A stretch of 21,988 nt of DNA from positions 1-21,988 of the forward strand of contig NZ_JBMEMN010000037.1 in assembly GCF_049310905.1 (NCBI RefSeq), in the 5' to 3' direction. The notes beneath the pieces are model-generated. The model saw nothing but the letters and a program-made list of their open reading frames with translations. It searched no databases and was not told where the DNA came from. The DNA is from Gudongella sp049310905 (GTDB lineage: Bacteria; Bacillota; Clostridia; Tissierellales; Tissierellaceae). The stretch's first letter is position 1. Each line of letters starts with the position of its first letter. Positions 14,116 to 21,985 of this stretch are shown piece after piece. A program made the translations under genes and the position numbers.

Positions 14116-14137
14116 TTTATCACTATTTAGTGATAAA
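14116..14137 (-). promoter_or_regulatory. Palindromic hairpin over the stop codon of the conserved hypothetical gene
   Basis: TTTATCACTA and TAGTGATAAA form a 10-bp inverted repeat with a 2-nt spacer, spanning the TAG stop at 14123-14125. No T-run follows, so it is not a standard terminator. It may protect the 3' end of the message or be a protein-binding site. Confidence 0.5.
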
Positions 14138-14737
14138 TCTGTTTACTGCATCAAGTGTAGCTTTGACGACTGCCTTGTTGTAATCATTACCGACAACGCT
14201 TGCACCGCAAAGTCTCTGCTCAGTTTCAGCAATAACACCTGTTACGCAAATTACTATTATATTTGTTCCCGCTACTGGGACCTGCCTTATATCGTCAAAT
14301 AAAAATATGTCTTCGAATCCATTTGCTTCCTGTACCACATCCAATGTTGTCTCCACAAGCATTCTGTCTGTATTTCTGGAGGAATTCACACCTGTTCTCG
14401 AGCTGGTAAACTCCTCTCCATCCAGAGAGATTACTACCTTGATTGTAGCCCTTGAATCACGTGACTCCCTAAGTACACCTTCAAGCCTCACTCTGTTGGC
14501 TTTTCTCTTGAGCGTATCGTCTTGAATCTGGGCTATGCTTATCTTTTTATGATCAACATCTATGTCATATGTAGCAAGTAAAATTGATTGAACGTCTCTG
14601 GCTATTTGCTTGGGTCCTCTGTGACCATTTGCTACAAGATGTATTTCATCAATGTTGTCGCCATTTCCGAAAACAATTTTGCTTGAAACTACGGATTCAA
14701 TTCTTTGTAAGTTATCCTCCATCAGCTTGTGGTCCAT
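14123..14737 (-). CDS. Conserved hypothetical protein of two alpha/beta segments
   Basis: The product is 204 residues, with no signal peptide or membrane segment, so it is likely cytoplasmic. Seen: an N-terminal half (about 1-72) with IDEIHLVANGHRGPKQIARD (29-48) leading to a DIDVDHKKISIAQIQ stretch (58-72), and a second half (about 82-204) with a long strand-helix pattern (RVRLEGVLRESRDSRATIKV) ending in a C-terminal helix (NKAVVKATLDAVNRFITK). I do not recognise a named family, though the GPKQIARDVQ...KISIAQ pattern looks like that of a conserved clostridial protein. GAGGG lies 5 nt upstream of ATG 14737. It has a promoter with a palindrome at its transcript start and is the first gene of the group leading to the peptide and HD-GYP genes. 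Confidence 0.7.
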   Translation of the reverse strand: MDHKLMEDNLQRIESVVSSKIVFGNGDNIDEIHLVANGHRGPKQIARDVQSILLATYDIDVDHKKISIAQIQDDTLKRKANRVRLEGVLRESRDSRATIKVVISLDGEEFTSSRTGVNSSRNTDRMLVETTLDVVQEANGFEDIFLFDDIRQVPVAGTNIIVICVTGVIAETEQRLCGASVVGNDYNKAVVKATLDAVNRFITK

Positions 14738-14765
14738 ATTATCCCTCGCAGTACTGAATTATTTA

Positions 14766-14817
14766 GTGGAATATTCCACCATAATAAGATATTACCACTA
14801 TTTGACAAGGTTTTCAA
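14766..14817 (-). promoter_or_regulatory. Promoter with a 14-bp palindrome at the start point, for the conserved hypothetical gene
   Basis: On the minus strand TTGAAA (14812-14817), 17 bp, TAATAT (14789-14794). A perfect 14-bp palindrome GTGGAATATTCCAC (14766-14779) begins a few bases after the expected transcript start, the usual place for a repressor site. An alternative pair, TTGTCA with TATTAT at 16-bp spacing, overlaps it. Confidence 0.5.
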
Positions 14818-14897
14818 TCACTAAATAGACAATTTAGCAAAATAAAGTGTCATTTTCCAGAATATTTAAAAAACCCGACATATTTATACCAGTTTAT

Positions 14898-15920
14898 CTA
14901 ATCCCATGTTGATTTTCTCTTATATATTGTGTAAGGAACCGTTCTTTTTTCTTGTCTTTCACCATTCCTTATGTTTTCAATTATAATATCCACTGCCTGG
15001 GCTCCAAGTAAGTCCGCATGTATTTCAACTGATGTTATTGGTACTGAACATTGTCTGGATAGTATACTGTTATTGAACCCCGCTACCATTATATCTTCCG
15101 GGACACTTAATCCTATTTCTATAAATGCTGAAACAACCCCGTATGCAACAACATCATCCGTTGCTACAACTGCATCAAACTCCTCGCCGGAATTGATTAT
15201 TTCCTTTGCATATCTGTAGCCGGTTTTTTCGTCAAATTCACCAACAAACAGCCTCCCGCATTCTTTGTTAATTCCCTTTTCCAAAAGAGCTCTCCTAAAG
15301 CCTTTTATTCTTTGTTCTGTAACAGTCAGGAATCTCCCTCCAGTTATAAGAGCTATACTTTTGGATCCCTTTTCCAATAAATATGATGTCAATTCATGGG
15401 ATGCTCTTTCGTTATCATTGTCCACATGATTTGTGTCATCTACATCATCGTATGGAGATCCAATTACTGAAAACGGGAATTCAATTTCCCGAAGATATTC
15501 AATTGACTTATTCTCAATTTTACTTGTCATAACCAGTACCCCATCAACTTTTGCAGCTGAAACCAATCCCTTTACAGTTTCAATATCATTGATTTCTGCC
15601 GTTGAGGAGAGAAGGATATCATATCCATATTTTGTTGATGCCTTTATGATACCTCTTAGGGCTTCAGGGAAAAATGGATTCAATAATGCCTCCCCTGGGC
15701 TGTCTGGCATTATAAGACCGATAGTTTTGGAAGAATTTCTCGCAAGATTTCTAGCTATAGCGTTCGGATGATAGCCAAGTCTTTTCATGTGTGACAATAC
15801 GCTTTCAGTTGTCACTTTGCTTATTCTTGGATTTTTAGATATGACCCTTGATACAGTTGATGGTGAAACTCCAGCCTCCCTTGCTACATCCTTTATTGTA
15901 ATCCTTTGTCTTTTAACCAT
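14898..15920 (-). CDS. LacI-family transcriptional regulator (MalR-like)
   Basis: The product is 340 residues. Seen: a LacI-type helix-turn-helix and hinge at the N terminus, ITIKDVAREAGVSPSTVSRV (7-26) and HPNAIARNLA (51-60), followed by a periplasmic-binding-protein-like effector domain with LNPFFPEALRGI, KVDGVLVMTS, LITGGRF and DAVVATDDVVAYG. Length is normal. As the last gene of the maltose-type transporter operon, starting 13 bp after the ATPase stop, it is the likely local repressor with a sugar effector. A candidate inverted repeat lies at the operon promoter (21967-21985), but it lacks the usual central CG of LacI-type sites. No clear terminator follows it. Confidence 0.93.
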   Translation of the reverse strand: MVKRQRITIKDVAREAGVSPSTVSRVISKNPRISKVTTESVLSHMKRLGYHPNAIARNLARNSSKTIGLIMPDSPGEALLNPFFPEALRGIIKASTKYGYDILLSSTAEINDIETVKGLVSAAKVDGVLVMTSKIENKSIEYLREIEFPFSVIGSPYDDVDDTNHVDNDNERASHELTSYLLEKGSKSIALITGGRFLTVTEQRIKGFRRALLEKGINKECGRLFVGEFDEKTGYRYAKEIINSGEEFDAVVATDDVVAYGVVSAFIEIGLSVPEDIMVAGFNNSILSRQCSVPITSVEIHADLLGAQAVDIIIENIRNGERQEKRTVPYTIYKRKSTWD

Positions 15921-15933
15921 GACTACGCTCCAT

Positions 15934-17022
15934 TCACTTGTTTATTCGCTCTCCTGTTTCGCTGTCAAAATAATGTATCGCATTTATATCGAACCCGAAA
16001 GTATGTGTTTCTCCTTCCTTGTAATCATAGTGTCCTGGTGTTGAAATAACAAGGTCTGAGCCATCCTTCAACCTTGCAAATAATGTCTTTTCCTTGCCAA
16101 GCATTTCTATTACATCTATGGTCGCTTCAAATGTATCCCCGAATTCACCACCACTTTCGAATCTTTCAGGCCTAATACCAATTGATATCTCTTTGCCTTC
16201 ATAAGCTTTTAAAAGCTGTGCATCCTCTTGTGTGGGTGTCAATGTGATTGTATCGGTTTCTGATACGAATTTACCATTTCTAAATTTTCCTTTAATTATA
16301 TTTATTGAAGGAGAACCTATGAAATTTGCAACAAATATATTGGCAGGCTTGTTATAGAATTCTTCCGGTACACCTACCTGCTGAATCTTTCCGTCATCAA
16401 GAAGTATTATCTTAGTTGCCATTGTCATGGCTTCTGTCTGGTCGTGAGTTACATAGATGGAAGTGGTGCCTAAATTCTTGTGCAGTCTAACCAACTCCAC
16501 CCTCATATGCTCTCTCAACTTTGCATCCAGATTTGAAAGAGGCTCGTCCATAAGAAAAACATTTGGATTTCTAACGATTGCTCTGCCAAGAGCAACTCTT
16601 TGTCTCTGCCCACCTGAGATGTCAGCTGGCTTGGCATAGAGATACTCTTCAATCTGCAAAAGCTTTGCAGCTTCCTTAACCCTTTCATCAATGAGCTTTT
16701 TCCTTTCCTTTCTCATTACCAGAGAAAATGCCATATTGTCATATACAGTCATATGTGGATACAATGCATATGACTGAAAAACCATTGCGATGTCACGGTC
16801 TTTTGGCGGAATTGTGTTGACTCTCCTTTCATCAAAGAATAAGTCTCCTTCAGTAATTGAATTCAATCCTGCAATCATCCTCAGCAATGTCGTCTTTCCA
16901 CAACCTGATGGTCCAAGAATTACACAGAATTCCTGGTCATCGATTTCAAGGTCTATATTCCTCAAGGTAAAGTTTTCTCTACCTTCATATTTTTTCCCCA
17001 AGTTTTTCATTATTACCTTCAT
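15934..17022 (-). CDS. malK: Sugar ABC transporter ATP-binding protein (MalK/MsmK/UgpC type)
   Basis: The product is 362 residues and powers import through the two permeases encoded just upstream. Seen: Walker A GPSGCGKTT (37-45), Q-loop FQSYALYPH (82-90), signature SGGQRQR (136-142), Walker B VFLMDEPLSNLD (155-166), the switch His193 (VTHDQ), and a C-terminal OB-fold regulatory region (from about 235) with SIGIRPERF. Such ATPases can serve several sugar transporters, so the malK name indicates family, not proven sugar. GGAGGGG lies upstream of ATG 17022, only 12 bp after the MalG-type gene. Confidence 0.94.
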   Translation of the reverse strand: MKVIMKNLGKKYEGRENFTLRNIDLEIDDQEFCVILGPSGCGKTTLLRMIAGLNSITEGDLFFDERRVNTIPPKDRDIAMVFQSYALYPHMTVYDNMAFSLVMRKERKKLIDERVKEAAKLLQIEEYLYAKPADISGGQRQRVALGRAIVRNPNVFLMDEPLSNLDAKLREHMRVELVRLHKNLGTTSIYVTHDQTEAMTMATKIILLDDGKIQQVGVPEEFYNKPANIFVANFIGSPSINIIKGKFRNGKFVSETDTITLTPTQEDAQLLKAYEGKEISIGIRPERFESGGEFGDTFEATIDVIEMLGKEKTLFARLKDGSDLVISTPGHYDYKEGETHTFGFDINAIHYFDSETGERINK

Positions 17023-17034
17023 ACAAGTCCCCTC

Positions 17035-17943
17035 CTATCCTTTTACAGATCCGCTAGTCAAGCCTGATACCAGCTGCTTTTGCAGTACCATAAACATTAC
17101 AACTATCGGAATGGCTGTCAGTAAGCCTCCTGCTGCAAATGCAGGTTGATTCATGGTTCTAAAATCACTTATCAATGTAAATAGTCCCACTGCAAGTGTA
17201 TATGAGCTTGGACTTGTCAAAAGAACCTTGGCCAGCAGGTAATCCATAAACGGACCGATAAAGGACCAGAGAGCTATGATTGTAAGCATTGGCCTTGCTA
17301 TGGGCATGATAATCAGTCTGTATATATCAAAATTGGAACACCCATCTATTTTTGCTGCATCATCGAGTTCAGTAGAAACAGAATCAATATAACCCTTCAG
17401 TATAAAAGTATTTGAAGCAATGGCAGGGCCGGCATATATTAGTATAAGCATCATCTGTCTGCTAAAGGTTGGGATAATTGATGAAACGATTGAATGCATT
17501 GTAAAAAAAGCAGTTATGCCAGCAAATGTTGGTATTGTCTGAATCAGCATTATTGCCATCAGGGATGCCTTTCTTCCCTTAAATCTGTACCTTGAATAGG
17601 CATATCCTGTGAAGGATACCATCAGCAAGGTCAAAAGTGCTGTGCTCACTGCGATAAAAAGTGTGTTTTTAACCCATGTCATATAATAAGTTTCATTGTA
17701 GAGGAACTCAAAATGCCTTAATGAAAATTCAAAGTTTGCATTTCCCATGATGTATTGCTGCTGCCTTCCGTTAAATGCTGATACCACCATTTGGAACAGA
17801 GGCCATACAATTGCCACCACCCAAGCAAACAGAATGGTATATGAAGTCACAAGACCTATGATTCCTGCGATTGTCAATGGTGGTTTGTCAGAGAGATACA
17901 AACCTTTTTCTTTTTTCTTTTTTCTGCCGAAGAATGCCATCAT
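17035..17943 (-). CDS. malG: MalG-type sugar ABC transporter permease
   Basis: The product is 302 residues. Seen: a basic cytoplasmic N terminus (FGRKKKKEKG), six hydrophobic segments, an extracellular loop with GNANFEFSLRHFEFLYNETYY, and the cytoplasmic EAA loop DDAAKIDGCSNFDIYRLIIMP that docks on the ATPase. The C-terminal LVSGLTSGSVKG matches MalG-type proteins, where such a tail inserts into the ATPase dimer. Its ATG overlaps the stop of the MalF-type gene in ATGATG, so translation is coupled. It pairs with MalF to form the channel for a maltose/maltodextrin-type sugar. Confidence 0.92.
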   Translation of the reverse strand: MMAFFGRKKKKEKGLYLSDKPPLTIAGIIGLVTSYTILFAWVVAIVWPLFQMVVSAFNGRQQQYIMGNANFEFSLRHFEFLYNETYYMTWVKNTLFIAVSTALLTLLMVSFTGYAYSRYRFKGRKASLMAIMLIQTIPTFAGITAFFTMHSIVSSIIPTFSRQMMLILIYAGPAIASNTFILKGYIDSVSTELDDAAKIDGCSNFDIYRLIIMPIARPMLTIIALWSFIGPFMDYLLAKVLLTSPSSYTLAVGLFTLISDFRTMNQPAFAAGGLLTAIPIVVMFMVLQKQLVSGLTSGSVKG

Positions 17944-20036
17944 AATCTCCCCTCCTTAAATCCTTTGGATCTTCTGAATCCAAGGAATGCAAAGAACATC
18001 ACACCAAGTGAAATAAATATTGTTATTGCTGCAGCAATGGCTTGGTACTGATTAACTAAAGCCAGCTTATATACATATGAAATCAAAAGGTCTGATGAAC
18101 CGGCTAAATTGCCGTACCTCTGCGGATCAAACGGGCCTCCGCTGTTGAAAAGGAATATAACCGAAAAATTATTGAAGTTAAATGTATACTGCGTTACAAG
18201 CAGTGGAGCTATCTGAAATAATACAAGAGGTACTGTAATTCTTCTCAACTTCTCGTATGTTGAAGCTCCATCAATATCTGCTGCCTCGTACAGATCTCCT
18301 GGTATTGCCTGAAGTACACCTGTAGTAAGAAGAAATACATATGCACTTCCAAGCCACCCCTGTATCAAAATCAATGCTGCTCTAGTAAGGATGGTATCGT
18401 TCTTTATTTCTATTCTTGCGTTGAAAAGTGAATCCAGCAGTTCAGTTATTACTCCTCCTGGAGCTACCATTATGCTGAAAAACATAATGGTAATGAAAGC
18501 AGGAACTGCCCAAGGTAGTATATATATTGTTCTGAAGAATTTCTTTCCTTTTATTCTATCGTTGTTTACAAGCAAGGCAAGAAAAAAACCTAGTAGTATA
18601 GCAAGTGTTGTAGCAACCAATGTCCATATTACGGTCCATACGAATATTAGCCAGAAGACACTTCCTGCAAGACCTTCGCCCAAAGCTATAAGCTTGTAGT
18701 TTTCTATGCCTATCCATGTGAATTTGGATTGGTTTTGTGGATTCATATTTGTAAATGAAACCAACAGTGTTGTTATAACAGGGACAAGCACTATAAAAAC
18801 GATTACCAGCATCGCTGGCAAGGAGGATATATAGGGGAACCCTTCCTGAAACAGCATTCTTTTGGTCTCGAACCAATTAGGGGGTCGAATCCCTGAAATC
18901 ATGTTTCTTTCAGTTAGGAGAACGTCCCTGAAGGATGCATACAATAATCCAATTGCAATTAGCAAAAGAAAGATTGCCACTACTCCTTCAATCATAAATA
19001 TAAGTGACTTGTGCACCCTTGCTCCACCCTCTGCAAGTGTAATCAATCCAGCTATTCCCTCTCCTTGATAGTTACCATAACCAAGGGCATATGGGATGGC
19101 AATGAAGTATACAAAAAAGCTGACAAGGAAGAAAAATATGGCTTTTCTTCTTTGGCCATTTATAAGCTGGCCAAGTCCTGGTAAAACAGGAGTCAGGTAA
19201 GCGATTATAGGCCTCTTTTTTGCAATTTCCATGGGAATTTTTCTTCTGGCATCAGCTATGTCAGCTTTCAAAACTTTTTCTTCTCTTTTAATACCGTTTG
19301 AAAGCTCTCTTTGCTTGCTTTTAATGAAATCCTTATTTTCTTTGGATGGAATTTTATACGATTCCAGTTTAACCTGATTCTTGTACTCTCTCTTTAGTTC
19401 CCTTATTGCATTTGTCTCTGCCTTGCTTGAAATTACTCCTTCTTTTTTTCGTTCTTTTACTTTTTTAATCTCTTCGTCCCTTTTCTTTTTTGCTTCTTCC
19501 TTAAATGTTTTAAGTTCAATTTTCAATCTAGCATCTTTTTTTGGGTCAAGCTTGTTTTTTTGCTCCATCGCTTCATCCAGTTCACTTTCAATGCCTTCGA
19601 TAAAGCTTATAATTTCAGGTATCTGTTCTACATTGATTTTACTTTTCTTGAACTTGAATTCCGCTTCATAGGTTAACTCTACATACTCCTTGTAAAATTC
19701 AGTTCTCTGCTTATGATGATACATTCTTGTCTTAAGCTGTCTTACCTTCGAATTCAAAGTATCAGAAAGAGATTTTTCAAAATCAGCTTCACTATTTTTC
19801 AAGGACCTTAGAAAGTCTTTCTCCTCCTTATGAAATTCCTTAAGCTTAATATTATGTGGATGCTTCTTCTTATTTGCAATCAAATTCTTTTTCTCAGACT
19901 GAAGCAAGGATTTCTTCTTCTTGTCGGTTTCCTCTTTGATTTTTTCGTCCAACTTGGCAAGTTCCAACAAATACTTGTTTTTCCGTTCGAACTTGTTACC
20001 AATATTATCCTTCAGATATAAACTGTAGCTTGTCAC
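17940..20036 (-). CDS. malF: MalF-type permease with a long charged N-terminal extension
   Basis: The product is 698 residues; usual MalF proteins are about 430-520. Residues 1-273 are soluble, very rich in Lys and Glu and probably long helices or coiled coil (for example KKKRDEEIKKVKERKKEG, 183-200). Residues about 276-370 hold extra membrane segments beginning PIIAYLTPVLPGLGQLINGQ, a motif seen in small TM2-like membrane proteins. The core permease follows (about 400-698) with the EAA loop EAADIDGASTYEKLRRITVP (584-603). The GTG start at 20036 directly follows the TAG of the upstream gene and has GGAGGTGAGG in front. ATG 19232 (Met269) could give a core-only form but lacks a good ribosome site. 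No frameshift is visible: one frame spans all of it. The extension may be a cytoplasmic scaffold or regulator-binding arm; its function is unknown. Confidence 0.9.
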   Translation of the reverse strand: MTSYSLYLKDNIGNKFERKNKYLLELAKLDEKIKEETDKKKKSLLQSEKKNLIANKKKHPHNIKLKEFHKEEKDFLRSLKNSEADFEKSLSDTLNSKVRQLKTRMYHHKQRTEFYKEYVELTYEAEFKFKKSKINVEQIPEIISFIEGIESELDEAMEQKNKLDPKKDARLKIELKTFKEEAKKKRDEEIKKVKERKKEGVISSKAETNAIRELKREYKNQVKLESYKIPSKENKDFIKSKQRELSNGIKREEKVLKADIADARRKIPMEIAKKRPIIAYLTPVLPGLGQLINGQRRKAIFFFLVSFFVYFIAIPYALGYGNYQGEGIAGLITLAEGGARVHKSLIFMIEGVVAIFLLLIAIGLLYASFRDVLLTERNMISGIRPPNWFETKRMLFQEGFPYISSLPAMLVIVFIVLVPVITTLLVSFTNMNPQNQSKFTWIGIENYKLIALGEGLAGSVFWLIFVWTVIWTLVATTLAILLGFFLALLVNNDRIKGKKFFRTIYILPWAVPAFITIMFFSIMVAPGGVITELLDSLFNARIEIKNDTILTRAALILIQGWLGSAYVFLLTTGVLQAIPGDLYEAADIDGASTYEKLRRITVPLVLFQIAPLLVTQYTFNFNNFSVIFLFNSGGPFDPQRYGNLAGSSDLLISYVYKLALVNQYQAIAAAITIFISLGVMFFAFLGFRRSKGFKEGRL

Positions 20037-20492
20037 CTAATCCTCACCTCCAATATTATCTCTGGATAGACCGACTATAAAATAAATATAAAGTATAAGT
20101 CCTGTATAAAAAAGTCCATTGATATAAAAGAAAATCGACTGAAAATTCATATCCGCAGTAGTAAATGCAAGACCGCCAAAAGAAAGTACAATCCATATAT
20201 ACACTACAATGGGAGTAAATCTGGCTTTTGTTGCTGTGATAAATGCAACTGTTGCGATTGATGCAGGTATCAAAACCTTGAGAAAATATATGGAAAGATT
20301 TGATGATACGTACTGAGTAAAAAGAATGCTATCTGGAGTTGTATCGGGAAAATTATCATGTGCCCATTGTAAAAACAGATCACCATCCTTCACCAAAATA
20401 AGAGCTTCAATTGAAGCGACCAATACGAGAATGCTGGTTATAAACAACAATATGTAAAATTTCTTCAAAGGCAGGTGATTTTTTTCACTCAT
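20037..20492 (-). CDS. Small four-helix membrane protein in the maltose-type operon
   Basis: The product is 151 residues and I cannot name a family. Seen: a short polar N terminus, four predicted membrane segments (about 11-34, 65-88, 92-111, 117-141), an extracellular-type loop between the first two containing WAHDNFPDTTPDS (43-55), and a charged C-terminal tail (LSRDNIGGED). AAGGAGA lies upstream of ATG 20492, and the stop codon abuts the GTG start of the MalF-type gene. Its tight coupling suggests a role with that permease, such as an assembly factor or auxiliary subunit. Neither is shown by sequence. Confidence 0.75.
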   Translation of the reverse strand: MSEKNHLPLKKFYILLFITSILVLVASIEALILVKDGDLFLQWAHDNFPDTTPDSILFTQYVSSNLSIYFLKVLIPASIATVAFITATKARFTPIVVYIWIVLSFGGLAFTTADMNFQSIFFYINGLFYTGLILYIYFIVGLSRDNIGGED

Positions 20493-20520
20493 TATTTTCT
20501 CCTTGTCTTATGGATATTTT

Positions 20521-20552
20521 TTTGGGAACAGAGTCTGGACTCTGTTCCCAAA
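20521..20552 (-). other. Strong stem-loop between the binding-protein gene and the rest of the operon
   Basis: A perfect 15-bp inverted repeat (20521-20535 with 20538-20552) with a 2-nt spacer lies 6 bp after the binding-protein stop. On the minus strand it is followed by an A-run, not a T-run, so it is not a classical terminator. Such intercistronic stem-loops after binding-protein genes often stabilise the upstream part of the message, giving more binding protein than permease. Confidence 0.75.
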
Positions 20553-20557
20553 ATTAT

Positions 20558-21889
20558 TTAGTAATTCATCATCATGGAATCGAATGAAGCTTTCATTGCA
20601 TCATAAGCTTCTTCAACTGATCCTGGATTTACGGAAGACCATGAAAGCAATCCATTCTTCCATGTATCCCAAACAGCTCCCCATTCTGTAAACAAAGGCC
20701 TTGCTGGAGCTGCATCATAAGATTCAAGTACTGCTGAAATCACTTTCTTGTCTGTATCAGAAAGGTCTGAATTCAAGTACTCGTCAACTGACACGTTTTC
20801 CATTATCTTACCTGTCGCCTTGAAGAAATCAATTGCAAACTCCCTATTAATAATTTCTTCAATTACTGCTTGAGAAAGAGCCATCTTGTCTGCATCCATC
20901 TCATTTCTTGAGTTGATTGCAAGTCCCCAGCCACCTTTCCAGTGTGCTAGTGGGTATCCCTCAACAAGAACCTGATTTATAGGTATGATATCAAGGTCTT
21001 CACCATCACCTGCAAGTGCTGACAGGCTTCCTGTTGACCACGGTCCCTCCAATCTGATTACGTTTTGTCCACCAGTTGAAAATTCAGTGTCCATATAGCC
21101 CCATGCCGCATTCTCATCCCAAAGAGGAGTTCCTGCAGTATAATGAGCCTTCCAATAGTCATAAAGAGCTGTAAATACAGCTTGTTGCTGCTCGTCTAAC
21201 TCTGAAAATTCTTTGGTCAAATCTGAATATAGCTGTCCTGATTCATCATGTCCAAGAAGCTCGATTCCACCTGCATTTGCAAAAGCAACGCCAAACCATG
21301 CATCAAATGCTGGTACAAGCATATCAACATGACCCAGCTCGGTAAACTCGATTTCACCTTCAAGATCTATTCCCTTGACTTCTGCATTAGCTGTGTTCAC
21401 AAAGTTTACCAAGGTCTCAATATTCATCGGAAAAGCAAGGTAATCCCCATCAATATTGAAGTTACCCCCAAGACCATCATCATAGTTGGAAAATCCGCCA
21501 ACGTTTTCTGCCATAGCCATTGCATCAATCGGTGATAGTGCTTCGTTATTGGATAGTCCGTATATCCTATCTGCTGGTATTGCAAACACATCTGCTACGT
21601 CTTCATTTGTTACATCGGTAGCATCAAGTACGTCCAGATGATCAAATGAACCTGTTTCAATAAGTTCAATTGTAGCATCAGGGTGCTTTTCCATTACTCT
21701 TTCAATTGCTTGTTCATAATAGCCTCTCCAATCAGCTTCTACCTGTACTGATATGCTGGCCGTTATGCCCTCAGCAGGTTCTTCACCTGTTGGTTCAGAT
21801 GGTTCTGGCCCCTCGTCTGATGCTGGTGAACATGCTGTCAATGTAAGTGCCAATACGAGAAACAACACCAAAAATAGATTTTTTTTCAT
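20558..21889 (-). CDS. malE: Maltose/maltodextrin-type extracellular solute-binding lipoprotein
   Basis: The product is 443 residues. Seen: a lipoprotein signal (MKKNLFLVLFLVLALTLTAC, Cys20), an acidic linker with Glu/Pro repeats (about 23-40), then a two-lobe binding-protein fold with ISVQVEADWRGYYEQ, VFAIPADRIYGLSNNEALSP, GDYLAFPMNIETLVNFVN, VIRLEGPWSTGSL and HWKGGWGLAINS. This layout fits the group of maltose/maltodextrin binding proteins, but the binding pocket cannot be assigned a sugar by eye. GGGGGAG lies 5 nt upstream of ATG 21889. It is the first gene of the operon, with the permeases, ATPase and LacI-type regulator downstream. Confidence 0.92.
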   Translation of the reverse strand: MKKNLFLVLFLVLALTLTACSPASDEGPEPSEPTGEEPAEGITASISVQVEADWRGYYEQAIERVMEKHPDATIELIETGSFDHLDVLDATDVTNEDVADVFAIPADRIYGLSNNEALSPIDAMAMAENVGGFSNYDDGLGGNFNIDGDYLAFPMNIETLVNFVNTANAEVKGIDLEGEIEFTELGHVDMLVPAFDAWFGVAFANAGGIELLGHDESGQLYSDLTKEFSELDEQQQAVFTALYDYWKAHYTAGTPLWDENAAWGYMDTEFSTGGQNVIRLEGPWSTGSLSALAGDGEDLDIIPINQVLVEGYPLAHWKGGWGLAINSRNEMDADKMALSQAVIEEIINREFAIDFFKATGKIMENVSVDEYLNSDLSDTDKKVISAVLESYDAAPARPLFTEWGAVWDTWKNGLLSWSSVNPGSVEEAYDAMKASFDSMMMNY

Positions 21890-21935
21890 TTTTTCTCCCC
21901 CTAATCATTTTGGGTAGTGTCAAGTTTATCCCTTT

Positions 21936-21985
21936 AAAATAGCTATAAAATATTGTAATTTCAATAGTTATCAAAAAAAGATAAC
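21936..21985 (-). promoter_or_regulatory. Promoter and candidate operator of the maltose-type operon
   Basis: On the minus strand TTGAAA (21959-21964), 17 bp, TATTTT (21936-21941). Just upstream of the -35 box GTTATC (21967-21972) and GATAAC (21980-21985) form an inverted repeat around seven A/T pairs. That position suits a regulator site. The pairing with the encoded LacI-family protein is a guess, and the window ends 3 bp beyond it. Confidence 0.45.

Noticed and set aside
13892..14122. Cyclic-di-GMP riboswitch before the HD-GYP gene
   Set aside because: The conserved GEMM-type sequences (such as GACGCAAAGC) are not found. The structure seen is a simple long stem around the ribosome site.
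14860..14897. Terminator after the LacI-family gene
   Set aside because: A T-run is present on the minus strand, but the preceding bases form only a four- to five-pair stem with mismatches, so it is not convincing.
20521..20552. Intrinsic terminator after the binding-protein gene
   Set aside because: On the minus strand the stem is followed by A's, not T's, and the operon continues. It was kept only as a stem-loop.
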